This document shows positions 34,501 to 43,547 of a stretch of DNA of 47,969 bases, piece by piece; within the stretch, counting starts at the first letter, position 1, and every line of letters begins with the position of its first letter. The stretch is taken from the NCBI GenBank assembly GCA_003023405.1, contig PXST01000009.1:1-47969 (forward strand), in the 5' to 3' direction. The translations under genes and the position numbers were made by a program. Below the pieces are notes generated by a model. That model worked only from the letters and a program-made list of their open reading frames with translations, ran no database searches and was not told where the DNA came from. Source of the DNA: Halobacteriales archaeon SW_8_68_21 (GTDB lineage Archaea > Halobacteriota > Halobacteria > Halobacteriales > Haloferacaceae).

Positions 34501-34578
34501 ACGCGGGCCAACGCCGGCAGCGTGGGCCGACGCCGACGATGCGGGCCAACGCTGGCGATGCGAGCCGACGCCGGCGGC
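34501..34578 (+). repeat. Short tandem repeat, four units of 19-20 bp
   Basis: Units at 34501-34520, 34521-34540, 34541-34559 and 34560-34578 alternate GGGCCAACGC and GGGCCGACGC (GAGCCGACGC in the last) types with a GGC/GAC-rich remainder. They start five bases after the MBL gene stop. They are not in an open frame of a recognisable protein. Confidence 0.7.
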
Positions 34579-34666
34579 GCTCTCCGTCGGAACCGTAGTT
34601 GGTCGTCGGGCGTGTGGCGGCCGGGACGTAACTGCTGACTGTTACACAGCCACGCGATCGACCCGG

Positions 34667-34675
34667 TTACTTAAG
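34667..34675 (+). promoter_or_regulatory. TATA box of moaA
   Basis: TTACTTAAG is centred 29 bases before the ATG at 34700, with no Shine-Dalgarno sequence, fitting a leaderless transcript. Confidence 0.55.
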
Positions 34676-34699
34676 CGCGCGTAGTCGCTTCCGTCACCC

Positions 34700-35704
34700 A
34701 TGGCCGGCCCACTCGCGGACGACTTCGGACGGGAGGTGACGGGAGTACGGATCTCGCTCACCGACCGGTGTAACTTCGACTGCGTCTACTGTCACAACGA
34801 GGGGTTAGGCGACACGCGCGGGCCGATGGAGCCGAGCGAGTCGGAGATGAGCGCCGACGACGTGGTCCGCTTCCTGGAGGTCGTCGAGGGGTACGGCGTC
34901 GACGCGGTGAAGTTCACCGGCGGCGAGCCGATGCTCCGACAGGATCTGGAGGAGATCATCGAGCGCACGCCCGACTCGATGGAGGTCTCGATGACGACGA
35001 ACGGTACCTTCCTTCCCGGGCGCGCGGCGGACCTGAAGGCCGCCGGCCTCGACCGCGTCAACGTCTCGCAGGACGCGCTCGACCCGGACGACTTCGCGGA
35101 GGGGACGAAGTCGGGCGCGTACGAGCAGGTCCTCGAAGGCGTGAAGGCCGCCGTCGACGCCGGACTCGACCCCGTGAAGCTCAACATGGTCGTGTTCACG
35201 CACACCGCGGGGTACGTCGAGGAGATGGTCGACCACGTCGCCGACAACGAGGGGCTCCAGCTCCAGCTCATCCAGTACATGCCGGAGCTGACCGGCAAGC
35301 CAGAGTGGAACGTCGACATCGAGCGGGTCCACGACTGGCTCGCGGAGGAGGCGGACCGCGTCGAACACCGCGAGATGCACGACCGGAAGCGCTACTTCGT
35401 CGGCGAGGACGGCGACGACGATATGGGCGGCATGGTCGAGATCGTCGACCCCGTCGAAAACGAGGAGTTCTGCGCGAACTGCGGGCGCGTCCGCGTCACC
35501 CACGAGGGCTACCTGAAGGGGTGTCTCAACCGCAACGACGACCTCCGGTCGATGGGCGAGATGACCCGGGAGGAAATCGCGGCAACGTTCGAGGACGTGG
35601 TGGCCAATCGGGTGCCCTACTACGGCGAATATCTGGTCGAGGGCGACGACGGCGAGTACGAACTCAACGAGAAGTACCTCGGGACGCCGAGTGTGGCGGA
35701 CTGA
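34700..35704 (+). CDS. moaA: GTP 3',8-cyclase MoaA
   Basis: A 334-residue radical SAM enzyme. The N-terminal cluster motif is CNFDCVYC (Cys24, Cys28, Cys31) and the second 4Fe-4S cluster, which binds GTP, is formed by Cys258 and Cys261 ([11 protein letters not shown]) and Cys275 (YLKGCL). [12 protein letters not shown] and the [15 protein letters not shown] region are typical. It performs the first step of molybdopterin synthesis. The Ser-Gln-Asp in VSQDALD replaces the usual Ser-Leu-Asp, as I remember from haloarchaeal MoaA. No other mo genes nearby, apart from the broken MOSC gene at 8 kb. Confidence 0.93.
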   Translation: MAGPLADDFGREVTGVRISLTDRCNFDCVYCHNEGLGDTRGPMEPSESEMSADDVVRFLEVVEGYGVDAVKFTGGEPMLRQDLEEIIERTPDSMEVSMTTNGTFLPGRAADLKAAGLDRVNVSQDALDPDDFAEGTKSGAYEQVLEGVKAAVDAGLDPVKLNMVVFTHTAGYVEEMVDHVADNEGLQLQLIQYMPELTGKPEWNVDIERVHDWLAEEADRVEHREMHDRKRYFVGEDGDDDMGGMVEIVDPVENEEFCANCGRVRVTHEGYLKGCLNRNDDLRSMGEMTREEIAATFEDVVANRVPYYGEYLVEGDDGEYELNEKYLGTPSVAD

Positions 35705-35800
35705 GTGGGTCCGGAGGCGAAGATTCGCTCGGCCGCTGCGGCTTCCAGGGTTCGAACCCCCTGCGTGCCAGTTCGCTCGTCGCTACGCTCCTCGCTGTAC

Positions 35801-35874
35801 GGGCACGGTGGGATTCGAACCCACGACCGTCGGATTAGAAGTCCGACGCTCTATCCGGGCTGAGCTACGTGCCC
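35801..35874 (-). tRNA. tRNA-Arg (anticodon TCT)
   Basis: On the minus strand a 74-base cloverleaf runs from GGGCACGTAGCTCAGCC to CACCGTGCCC. The acceptor arms GGGCAC/GTGCCC pair; the anticodon arm is CGTCGGA-CTTCTAA-TCCGACG with anticodon TCT reading AGA; the T arm is GTGGGTTCGAATCCCAC. No intron and no encoded CCA. It lies between the moaA 3' region and the nuclease gene. Confidence 0.96.
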
Positions 35875-35900
35875 TCGTTCGCAACTGATCCGCCGGGTCT

Positions 35901-35921
35901 AAAAAACGCCCGCGGTTCGCG
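35901..35921 (-). terminator. Oligo-T terminator of the secreted nuclease gene
   Basis: On the minus strand a GC-rich segment (GCGAACCGCGGGCG) is followed by six T residues, 28 bp after the nuclease stop codon. Archaeal transcription commonly ends in such T runs. It also separates that transcript from the tRNA-Arg gene downstream on the same strand. Confidence 0.5.
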
Positions 35922-35948
35922 TCGGGAGTCGTCCCGAGTCGTCCGCGT

Positions 35949-38786
35949 TCAGTACCCCCGATCGATCACGACGTTTCCGTCGGGGTCCTCGACGAACACT
36001 GTGTCGCCGCTGTTGTTCCAGATAGCGCCGCCGGTCCGTCCCCAGTACAGTTCCGCGTCGGTTTCGGTACCCTCGCCCGAGTACAGGGTGACCTGCTCGC
36101 CCGACGGGAGCGTGAACCCGTCCGGGAACGAGTACTCCTTCGTCGTCTCGTCCGAGACGGTGTAGCCGGTGAGATCGAGCGCGTCGTCGCCGTCGTTCTC
36201 GAAGACGACGTTCTCCTGCGGGTCTTCGAGGTCGTTGCCCGACGTGTCTTCGCTGACTTCGACGAACGCCAGCGACCCGCCGGATCCGCCGTCACCGCCG
36301 TCGCCGTCGCCGTAGGCGTCGAACAGGTCGAAGTCGGTGTTGAAGTTCGCCGTCGTCGGGACCGTCGGGTCGTCGTCGAGATTGTTCTCCTCGTCGGTCA
36401 CGGCGTTGCCGGTCCGCAGGTCGGAGCCGAGGTCGTCGGCGAGCGCGTCGAGGTTGGCGCGCGCGCCGCTCGCCTCGCTGCCGGCCGCGCTCGCGAGGAT
36501 CACCGCGCCGCCATCGTCGCGGAAGTCCTCGATCGCGGCGACCTCGTCGCTCCCGAGCGCGTTGTCGGGGGCGGTGACGATCACCGCGCGAGCCTCCGCG
36601 AGGTCTCTGCCGAGGTCGTCGTCGAAGTCGTTCTTCCCGTCGAACTCGACCGCAAACCCTTCGAGGTAGCGCTGGAAGTAGGCGGCGTCCTCCGCGGAGA
36701 GCGCGTAGTCGGCCGCGAACTGCCCGTGGCCGCCGTCGATGACGACGCTTCCCTCGCGTCCCTCGTCCGAGATCGCGTCGATGAGGTTCGCAAGGAAGAC
36801 GTAGTTGCCGTACGGCTCGGTTCCGGCTCCGCCCTCGCCGCTCTCGAAGCTCTCCTTGGCGAGCGGCCCGCCGACGAGCGCGACGTTGTTCGCCTCGTCG
36901 ACGCCGACGAGCGGATCGTCGGCCTCGGACGCGACCGGCACGCGGTCGTCGGCGATGTCGCCGTTCGCGGTCGCGACCGACGAAGCGAACGGGACGAACA
37001 GCTCCTTGACCGGGTCGTCGCCGACAACGGGCGTCGCGTCCACGTCGGAGATATCCCAGATGCCGTCGCCGGCGTCTCGGGCGGCGCGTTCGAGGTCCCA
37101 GTACTCGTCGTGGTTCGCCAGCCCGGAGTCGTACACCCGGGCCCAGCCGTCCTCGATGACCGTCGCGTTGTAGACGCTCCCGTCGGGGAGTTCGAGGAAG
37201 CCGAGCAGGCGACCGAAGTTGCCGCGAAGCCCCTCGTTCTCGTCGAACGACAGGGTGACCGTCTCGCCTTCGGGGAGCTTGTCCTGTGCGTACTTCGTCG
37301 CGTCGTCGCCTTTGTCTTTCAGCGCCGGGCCGTCGTCGATCCCTTCGTACTCCTGAAGCCGTTCTTCCGTGTCGCCCGTCTCGGGCGTGTCAATGCCGAG
37401 GATCCGGACCGCCTCGACCTGTCCCTCGGGGAACTCGACGTCGGCGGTGTCACCATCGGTGACGTTGGTGATCTCCACGTCGTACTCCTCGCTCGGATCG
37501 AGTTCGAGTCCGAGCCCCTCGCGGTCCGCGAACAGCTCGGGGTAGCTCTCGGTGTCGAGGTCGGTCGTCGTGGGAGCGAACTCCGCGCCGTCGTTGTTCT
37601 CCCCGTCGCTCACCTGATTGTCGTTGAATCGGATCTGTGAGTCGAGACCGTTCGCCAGCGCGTCGAGGTTGGCCGTCTCGTCGAAGTCGTTGAAGTCGGA
37701 CTGGTCCATCAACACGATCAGCCCGCCCCCGTCGGCGAACGAGGAGAGCGCGTCGATTTCGTTCTCGCTGAACGGGTCCGACGGCGACGTGATGACGATC
37801 ACCGACGCCGAGCCGGGGAGGTCGCTTTCGAGGTCCGTGGTCGCCTTGACGCTGTAGCCGTTCTCCCCGGTGTAGTCCGCGAACCCGGAGTGGCTGTCGA
37901 GGTCGTAGAACTGCCCGTGCCCCTCATCCCAGAGGACGGTGTCCGAGTCGGCGTACTCGTCGAAGACGTTCAACAGCACCTCTTCGTTGCCGTACTCGTC
38001 GAACGTGAGGCCGTCCTGCGCGAACGGGAATCCGAACGCGACGACCGGCAGGTCCTGATCGACCGCCATCAGCGGCAGCGGCGCGTCGTCCGGGTAGCTC
38101 GTGTCGTCGCCGTTGCCGTCCGCGTCGGTCGATTCCGCCGTCGACTCGGCCGCGACCGCGATCGCCTCCTCCGGGAGGCGGCCGTTCTCCGCCAACAGGC
38201 TCGCCGTCGAGTCGAAGACGAGCTCGTCGACGAACTCGGTCGGCTCCGGCTCCGGATCGTCGGGCTGGTCGCCCTCCTCGGAGGCCGCCTCGATGGTGAT
38301 GTCGATGTCGAGTTCGTTCGTCACGTCGACGTCGCCCGTCTCGATGTAGGTGCCGACCGACTGCTCCGTGCCGGTCTCCAGCGTGACAGCGTTGTCGGGG
38401 TCGTTAAGACCCCCGTCGCGGTCGCCCGTCGGATACAGTCGGAACTCCCCGTCGAACGCGTCGGTGTCGCTGGTCGCGGTGATCGAGACGGTCTCGGTCC
38501 CCTGGTTCACGACCGCGAACACCTCGTCGAAGAAGAACTGCGAGTTGCGTCCAATGCCGTTGCCGCCGCCCGAGACGTCGCCGAACACGAGCGCGAGCTC
38601 GCCGTCGCCGTCCGTCGTCGCGTACGCGCTTTTCGAGACGAGTCCGAGGTACGTGTCCTCGTCGTTCGCGAAGTTCACCGTCGCCGTCCGCTCCGCCCTC
38701 GCCGTGTCAAACGCGCCCGTGCCGATGAGTGTTATCCCGCCGATACCGCCGGCCGCCGCTCCCGTAATGAGTGTTCGTCGTCGCAT
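35949..38786 (-). CDS. Exported multi-domain nuclease: SNase core flanked by two DUF4350-like domains, with a C-terminal lamin-tail domain
   Basis: A 945-residue protein from the ATG at 38786. It starts MRRRTLITGAAAGGIGGITL, a twin-arginine signal. Residues about 30-170 look like the DUF1102/SipW-type secreted domain. About 182-425 and 592-815 are two similar GldG/DUF4350-like domains (both with a GHGQF motif, a T(S/A)P(S/D) strand end and an LDALA block). Between them, about 437-580, is a staphylococcal-nuclease-like domain: VTDGDTADVEF, RILGIDTPETG with the catalytic Arg and Glu, and GRLLGFLELPDGSVYN. About 839-945 is a lamin-tail domain (FVEVSEDTSGNDL to ENDGDDALDLTGYTVSDE). It probably degrades extracellular DNA and docks via the lamin-tail fold. 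Rare SNase-in-the-middle layout. Confidence 0.85.
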   Translation of the reverse strand: MRRRTLITGAAAGGIGGITLIGTGAFDTARAERTATVNFANDEDTYLGLVSKSAYATTDGDGELALVFGDVSGGGNGIGRNSQFFFDEVFAVVNQGTETVSITATSDTDAFDGEFRLYPTGDRDGGLNDPDNAVTLETGTEQSVGTYIETGDVDVTNELDIDITIEAASEEGDQPDDPEPEPTEFVDELVFDSTASLLAENGRLPEEAIAVAAESTAESTDADGNGDDTSYPDDAPLPLMAVDQDLPVVAFGFPFAQDGLTFDEYGNEEVLLNVFDEYADSDTVLWDEGHGQFYDLDSHSGFADYTGENGYSVKATTDLESDLPGSASVIVITSPSDPFSENEIDALSSFADGGGLIVLMDQSDFNDFDETANLDALANGLDSQIRFNDNQVSDGENNDGAEFAPTTTDLDTESYPELFADREGLGLELDPSEEYDVEITNVTDGDTADVEFPEGQVEAVRILGIDTPETGDTEERLQEYEGIDDGPALKDKGDDATKYAQDKLPEGETVTLSFDENEGLRGNFGRLLGFLELPDGSVYNATVIEDGWARVYDSGLANHDEYWDLERAARDAGDGIWDISDVDATPVVGDDPVKELFVPFASSVATANGDIADDRVPVASEADDPLVGVDEANNVALVGGPLAKESFESGEGGAGTEPYGNYVFLANLIDAISDEGREGSVVIDGGHGQFAADYALSAEDAAYFQRYLEGFAVEFDGKNDFDDDLGRDLAEARAVIVTAPDNALGSDEVAAIEDFRDDGGAVILASAAGSEASGARANLDALADDLGSDLRTGNAVTDEENNLDDDPTVPTTANFNTDFDLFDAYGDGDGGDGGSGGSLAFVEVSEDTSGNDLEDPQENVVFENDGDDALDLTGYTVSDETTKEYSFPDGFTLPSGEQVTLYSGEGTETDAELYWGRTGGAIWNNSGDTVFVEDPDGNVVIDRGY

Positions 38787-39058
38787 GAGTCGTTCGCGGC
38801 CGGCGTGCGTCGCCGCGGCTGTCCACGCTCTGAGAACCGGTCCCGGCGGAGGGATGAGCGCGAATGCGAGCGGATCGCTGGCACACGTTAGCCACGTCAA
38901 ACGATGCGAGGAGATAGTTTATATAATTTTATACTACTTCTATTTTGCTTTGTATTCGCGTCTATAGATATGTACTCGGCGGCGAGGGGGACCGTTCGGA
39001 CGGACGGGTTCGCGTCCCAACAGCAGACCTAAGTCCGCGAGCGGAGTAGCGGTCGGTG
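38787..39058. promoter_or_regulatory. Divergent promoter region of the nuclease gene and UPF0200
   Basis: A 272-bp spacer. AT-rich AGTTTATATAATTTTATA at 38917-38934 is a strong TATA candidate; for the nuclease gene it implies a leader of about 100 bases, long for a haloarchaeon. GTCTATAGATATG near 38960-38972 is another AT-rich element. The stretch from 38787 to 38900 can be read in frame from a TTG codon but shows no signal peptide, so it is treated as leader. Confidence 0.45.
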
Positions 39059-39661
39059 ATGAACGTCATCGGAACCGTCGGGCTCCCCGGGAGCGGCAAG
39101 GGGGAGGCGGCGAACGTGGCCGAGGCGGCGGACATTCCCGTCGTCGTGATGGGCGACGTGATCCGCGCCGAGTGTCGCCGCCGCGGGCTGGACCCGGCGC
39201 AACACCACGGGCGGATCGCGGGCGCGCTCCGCGAGGAGGCGGGGGACGACGCCATCGCCACGCGGACGCTCCCGCGGATTCGCGAGGCGGCCGCCGAGAG
39301 CGACCGCGACGAGACCGTCCTCGTCGACGGGCTCCGCTCGACGGTCGAACTCGAACGCTTCCGCGAGGCATTCGGCGACGACTTCACGCTCCTCGCCATC
39401 CGCGCGCCGTTCGAACTGCGCGCCGAGCGGCTCGGTGAGCGCGGCCGCGACGACTCCGACGACGATCTCGAAGCGCTCCGCGAGCGCGACGACCGCGAGA
39501 TCGAACTCGGGCTCGGCGAGACGCTCGAACGGGCCGACGTCGAGATCGACAACACCGACAGCCTCGCGGCGTTTCGCGAGCGGGTCCGCGAGGTACTCGG
39601 TATCGAAAGCGAAGCGGGCGATTCCGCCGAGATGCCGAACGCCGGGGGTGACAGCGCGTGA
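39059..39661 (+). CDS. UPF0200 P-loop nucleotide kinase-like protein
   Basis: A 200-residue protein with Walker A GLPGSGKGE (residues 8-16), then VVVMGDVIRAECRRRGL and an LVDGLRSTVELERFR strand typical of UPF0200 (dephospho-CoA kinase-related) proteins of archaea. ATG at 39059, with an in-frame GTG one codon earlier. Likely an ATP-dependent nucleotide or coenzyme kinase; the substrate is not established for the family. Overlaps the next gene by four bases, forming a conserved archaeal pair. Confidence 0.85.
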   Translation: MNVIGTVGLPGSGKGEAANVAEAADIPVVVMGDVIRAECRRRGLDPAQHHGRIAGALREEAGDDAIATRTLPRIREAAAESDRDETVLVDGLRSTVELERFREAFGDDFTLLAIRAPFELRAERLGERGRDDSDDDLEALRERDDREIELGLGETLERADVEIDNTDSLAAFRERVREVLGIESEAGDSAEMPNAGGDSA

Positions 39662-40110
39662 TCTACAGCGTCGACGTGCGGATCGAGGCCCCGGTCCGCG
39701 ACACCGAAGTGACAGACCGCGTCGCCGACGCCGTCGAGAACGTCTTCCCGGACGCCGAGCCGGTCCACGAGGACGGGACGCTCGTCTCCGAGACGCACAG
39801 CCTCGACGCCTTCTCCGACGTGCTCCACGAACAGGAGATCCTCGACACCGCCCGCCGCGTCTTCCGACAGAACCGCACCGACGAGGGGTTCGCCTTCGCG
39901 CTGAAAAAGCAGGCGGCGCTCGAAGGCGTCGTCAACTTCGCGGTCGGCGAGCCCGACGAACTGGGCGAGATCGATGTCGCGGTGCGCGTCCGCGAACCGG
40001 ATGTCGAGTCGTTCATCGACTACGTCGCGCCCGAGACGGACGAGGGGCGGCCGGTCGATCCCGTCCGCGAATACGGCGACCGATTCGATCCCGAAGACGA
40101 GGCGTACTAA
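39658..40110 (+). CDS. UPF0201 RNA-binding-like protein
   Basis: A 150-residue protein starting GTG (GTGA overlap with UPF0200). The block DAEPVHEDGTLVSETHSLD, then LHEQEILDTARRVFRQN and AFALKKQAALEGVVNFA matches the archaeal UPF0201 family, which is almost always coupled to UPF0200 or CoaE-like kinases. It has an RRM-like or ribosomal-protein-like fold; function unknown. Confidence 0.88.
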   Translation: MIYSVDVRIEAPVRDTEVTDRVADAVENVFPDAEPVHEDGTLVSETHSLDAFSDVLHEQEILDTARRVFRQNRTDEGFAFALKKQAALEGVVNFAVGEPDELGEIDVAVRVREPDVESFIDYVAPETDEGRPVDPVREYGDRFDPEDEAY

Positions 40111-40144
40111 GACCGTCGCCGTCGCAAACCAGTTTTCTCCCGAC

Positions 40145-40747
40145 TCAGTCGCTCAGCAGCGACGAGGTCGCCCCGCCGATCGCGCCGAAAGCGGCGGGGT
40201 AGACGGCCCCGGCGAGCAGGACGGCCGTGACGATGTCGGGGGCCACGCTCCCGTCGCCGACCGCGTACCGGAACGCGAAGGTCCCGACGAGCGCGAGCGG
40301 GAGGTAGCCGGCGAGGACGAACGCCCCGGCCTGTGCTCCGCCACCGGGGGTGTCAACGCCGGCGATCCGCCCGGCGACGACGCCGGCGACGAGTAAGAGG
40401 ACTGGCGGGACGACGAACAAGAACGACGCGCCCTCGGCCTGCGAGACGAGGTTCTGCGACTGTGTGCCGCCGAACACTGCGGGGATGACGGTGTCGACGA
40501 AGTGAGCGTTATAGAACATCCAGCCGGACACCTGCCACGTCGAGATCGGGTCGTTCCCGAACAGCTCGGCGAGGAAGTTGAGTCCCGACAGCCCCTCCTC
40601 GATCCGGGCGCTCTGCGTGAGGTAGACGGTCAGATAGCTGAGGAGATAGGTGGCGGCACCCGCGACCGCACCGCCGATCGCGTCTCGAGTGATGCTCCGG
40701 ACCGAGCCTGTCGCTGCGGTCGTTCCGCCGGTCGCTGATGATGACAT
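40145..40747 (-). CDS. Haloarchaeal integral membrane protein (DUF7978-like)
   Basis: A 200-residue protein with hydrophobic helices at about 25-45, 75-95, 108-130, 140-162 and 170-192, and a Ser/Thr/Gly-rich start. Residues ISTWQVSGWMFYNAHFVDTV resemble a conserved haloarchaeal membrane family that I recall as DUF7978. No catalytic residues seen. Stop is 35 bp past the convergent UPF0201 stop. Confidence 0.65.
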   Translation of the reverse strand: MSSSATGGTTAATGSVRSITRDAIGGAVAGAATYLLSYLTVYLTQSARIEEGLSGLNFLAELFGNDPISTWQVSGWMFYNAHFVDTVIPAVFGGTQSQNLVSQAEGASFLFVVPPVLLLVAGVVAGRIAGVDTPGGGAQAGAFVLAGYLPLALVGTFAFRYAVGDGSVAPDIVTAVLLAGAVYPAAFGAIGGATSSLLSD

Positions 40748-40858
40748 GCGGCCGGTGTCGCTTCGGACGCGGTAAGTGTTTGTTGGGTCGTCGGTTCCGC
40801 CCCGAATCGGCCGAAAGCGGCGTCAGAAACCGCTCTCGCGTCGGAACCACTCCGCGGA

Positions 40859-41452
40859 TCAGGCGGTTGCCTCTCGCCACTCCGCCTGCGAGATCGTGTA
40901 CCGGACCTCGTCGTGGACGCTCCCGTCGGCGAACTCGAGGGTGTTTCGGAGGCGGCCCTCTCGACGGCCGCTGAGGCGGTCGACGTACTTCTCGATCGCG
41001 CGTCGCGACGCCTCGTTGTCGGGGTGGTGGCTCACGGCGACAACGTCTAAGTCGAGGTCGTCGAACGCGACCTCCGCCAGCGCCGCGGCGCGCTCGCCGG
41101 AGTACCCCCGGCCCCAGAACCGCTTCCGGAGCCACACGCCGAGGTTCGCGGTGCGCCGGTCCCACTCGACGTCGAACCCGCCGAAGCCGGCGATCTCGCC
41201 CGCGCTGTCCTCGTCCCCGCGCGGTCGGATCACGTACGTCGCGGCCTCGCCCTCGTCGAACCGCTCGCGGCCGCGTTCGAGGAACTCCAGCGTCTCCTTT
41301 TTCGTCTCGTGGGAGTCCCACGTGACGTACTCGGTCACCTCGTCGATGCCGGGGTCCGACGAGCAGATCCGGTAGCACTCGTCGAGATCGACGCTCTCGG
41401 GGGCCGTCGCTTCCAGCCGCAGTCGGTCCGTTTCGACGGTTTTGGGGAACAC
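40859..41452 (-). CDS. GNAT N-acetyltransferase, RimJ/RimL type
   Basis: A 197-residue protein: FPKTVETDRLRLEATAPES opening is typical of RimJ-like enzymes (TxRLxLR motif variant), followed by NLGVWLRKRFWGRGYSGERA, which contains the R-x-x-G-x-G acetyl-CoA loop (RFWGRGYSG), and VVAVSHHPDNEASRRAIEKY near the end, the usual N-x-x-S-x-x-x-x-E-K pattern. These enzymes acetylate protein N-termini or small amines; substrate unknown. Confidence 0.88.
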   Translation of the reverse strand: MFPKTVETDRLRLEATAPESVDLDECYRICSSDPGIDEVTEYVTWDSHETKKETLEFLERGRERFDEGEAATYVIRPRGDEDSAGEIAGFGGFDVEWDRRTANLGVWLRKRFWGRGYSGERAAALAEVAFDDLDLDVVAVSHHPDNEASRRAIEKYVDRLSGRREGRLRNTLEFADGSVHDEVRYTISQAEWREATA

Positions 41453-41695
41453 GTCATCGGAGTCGTCGGCTCCCGAGGAAACTCCATCGGCCGTGCGGGA
41501 AGGGATCGCACGCCCGAGCGTTTCGGCGATCGGCCGCAGTCACGCGTCGAGCGACTCGGGGGCGGTACGGAACGCGGTCACGCGTCGAGCGCGTCGCCGA
41601 GGTCGTCGCCGACGTTCGGCGGCTTTCGGTTCCGGAGCCGCGTCAGTGGTCGGGTCAACGGGCGGAGAAGTATCCAGCCGGGGGTGACCCCCCAC

Positions 41696-42643
41696 TCACC
41701 CGATCAGGCCGACGCCCCGCAGCTCTTCGCGGATCGCGTCGCGTTTCACCAGCCCGAAGCCGACACAGATGATCAGGAAGCCGGCGACCGTCGTGGGGAC
41801 GATCCCCTCGCCGAGGACGAGCCAGCCGACGACGGCCGCGAACACGGGCGCGACGTAGGAGACGAGGTTGATCTCGATCGGGCCGAGCCGGTCGAGCAGA
41901 TCAAAGTAGATGAGGAAGCCGATCCCGCTCGCGACGACCGAGAGGTAGCCCAACGCGAGCAGCGACTCCGTCGTCCAGGCCACGTCGGCGACGGACTCGC
42001 CGAACCCAAGCGCGAGCAGGTGCGTGAGTCCGGCCCCGAGGAGCATCGACCACGCCTCCATCGTCTCGACGGCGATGTCGGCCTCGGAGGCCCGAGAGAG
42101 GACGGAGCCGAGCGCGAACGAGGCGGCCGCGGTCAACACGAGCAGCTTCGAGATGGTGCCGCCGCCGGTCAGGTTCGCGGGGTCGGGGTTCGCGAGGACC
42201 ACCGCGCCGACGAGCCCGACCCCGAGTCCGAGCGCGCCGACGGCCGTCAGTCGCTCCGCGGGGAGGAAAGTGCGTGCGAACACCGTGGTCAAGAGCGGCG
42301 AGAGGCTGACGATGACGGCCGCAACGGCGCTGGTTACCGCCGGGTCGCTCTCGCCGACGAACAGGAACGCGTGGTAGGACGCGATGATGAACACGGCTCC
42401 GGAGACGACCTCCAGCCACCCGTCGCGGCCGCGCGGGACCGGGTCGTCGACCGCGTACGCCGCGTAGGCTAACATTGCGACGCCGGCTACGTCGAACCGG
42501 AACGCCGCGAACAGCACGGGCGGGAAGTACTCCAGCCCCGCGTTGATCGCGACGAACGCGGACCCCCACACGGCGGCGAGGAGCAAGAACAGCGCGAGGT
42601 TTCTGAGGCGGCTCACGTCCGCCCTCTCCCGGCGGCGGTCCAA
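41696..42643 (-). CDS. EamA/DMT-superfamily transporter
   Basis: A 315-residue membrane protein with ten predicted helices in two EamA repeats. LLLAAVWGSAFVAINAGLEY is the family signature of the first repeat, and YFDLLDRLGPIEINLVSYVA with APVFAAVVGWLVLGEG is that of the second. DMT transporters export amino acids or other metabolites. The C-terminus RDAIREELRGVGLIG is cytoplasmic. The 243 bp downstream (41453-41695) hold nothing recognisable except two copies of CACGCGTCGAGCG. Confidence 0.92.
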   Translation of the reverse strand: MDRRRERADVSRLRNLALFLLLAAVWGSAFVAINAGLEYFPPVLFAAFRFDVAGVAMLAYAAYAVDDPVPRGRDGWLEVVSGAVFIIASYHAFLFVGESDPAVTSAVAAVIVSLSPLLTTVFARTFLPAERLTAVGALGLGVGLVGAVVLANPDPANLTGGGTISKLLVLTAAASFALGSVLSRASEADIAVETMEAWSMLLGAGLTHLLALGFGESVADVAWTTESLLALGYLSVVASGIGFLIYFDLLDRLGPIEINLVSYVAPVFAAVVGWLVLGEGIVPTTVAGFLIICVGFGLVKRDAIREELRGVGLIG

Positions 42644-42734
42644 AATGTTCCGAAAACGGTCAGGTTCGCTGCGTCCGCTCGCTCACGAGCGTAATACACG
42701 AGAGGCGTCCGCTTTCCGGAACCGAAACCACTCG

Positions 42735-43394
42735 TCAGCGCACCCGATAGCCGTCCGCGTCGCGGGCGACGACGCCGACGTCGGCGAGCCGCCGGAGGGC
42801 GTCGGCGACCGTCGACTCCCGCGCGCCGACCTCGTCGGCGACCGCCGCGGGCGTGCCGTCGGTCTCGACCACCGCGGCGATGACCGTCGCGAAGAACCGG
42901 CTGTCGGCCTGTCCGCCCAGTCGCTCGTCGATCTCGGTGAGGGCGTCCTCGACGCGGCCCTGAACCCACCGCTGCGCGAGCGAGAGCTCGCGGTCGAGGT
43001 CCCGGAGCCGCGCGAACTCCTCCGCGAGCTCGGCGAGGTCGCCGGTCGCGCCCGAGCCGTCCGGGACCTCGATCGAGAGGTGCGAACACCGCCCCGACAT
43101 GTCGAGGCTGTTCTTCGCCGGATACGCGCTCTTCGCGCCGAAGCCGTACGGCGAGACGCTCACCTCCAGCCGGAGGCTGCGCGTGATCCGGAAGTACTTG
43201 CGTCGCTGGTCGTCCGTCGTCGACTCGACGAGACCGGCCTCCTCCAGCTTCCGTAGGTGGTCGATCACCGCCTTCGGGCTCACGTCGAGGTACTCCGAGA
43301 TCTCCGTGACGTAGCACGGCTTAGTGGCGAGAAGCCGGAGGATGCGCCGCCGGTTCTCGTTACCCAAGAGATCGAGCAGTACCGCGGAGTCCAT
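42735..43394 (-). CDS. Two-domain winged-helix regulator (ArsR-type N-terminus)
   Basis: A 219-residue protein. Residues 1-65 form an ArsR-like winged helix (VLLDLLGNENRRRILRLLAT and YLDVSPKAVIDHLRKLEEAG, followed by the wing TTDDQRRKYF). A conserved middle (LEVSVSPYGFGAKSAYP) and a Leu/Arg-rich linker lead to a second winged helix at the end (about 170-219: TPAAVADEVGARESTVADAL). This is a conserved haloarchaeal type, intact and full length. Start ATG 43394. Possible regulator of the adjacent EamA gene, which is on the same strand 92 bp downstream. Confidence 0.85.
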   Translation of the reverse strand: MDSAVLLDLLGNENRRRILRLLATKPCYVTEISEYLDVSPKAVIDHLRKLEEAGLVESTTDDQRRKYFRITRSLRLEVSVSPYGFGAKSAYPAKNSLDMSGRCSHLSIEVPDGSGATGDLAELAEEFARLRDLDRELSLAQRWVQGRVEDALTEIDERLGGQADSRFFATVIAAVVETDGTPAAVADEVGARESTVADALRRLADVGVVARDADGYRVR

Positions 43395-43547
43395 TAACGT
43401 GTGGTTAGCGTCGGAGCCATAAAACGGTGACTTCCGGGGGACGACGGACGGGTCCCCGCCCGGTATCGGCCGACCGACGCTCGTCGAGGCGCGGTCTTCA
43501 GCCGTCGGGAGCGAAGGGTAGTTAGCTGGGGGAGCGGATCGGGAGGT

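Noticed and set aside
38786..38900. Longer N-terminus for the secreted nuclease
   Set aside because: It needs a TTG start and puts 38 residues before a textbook twin-arginine signal.
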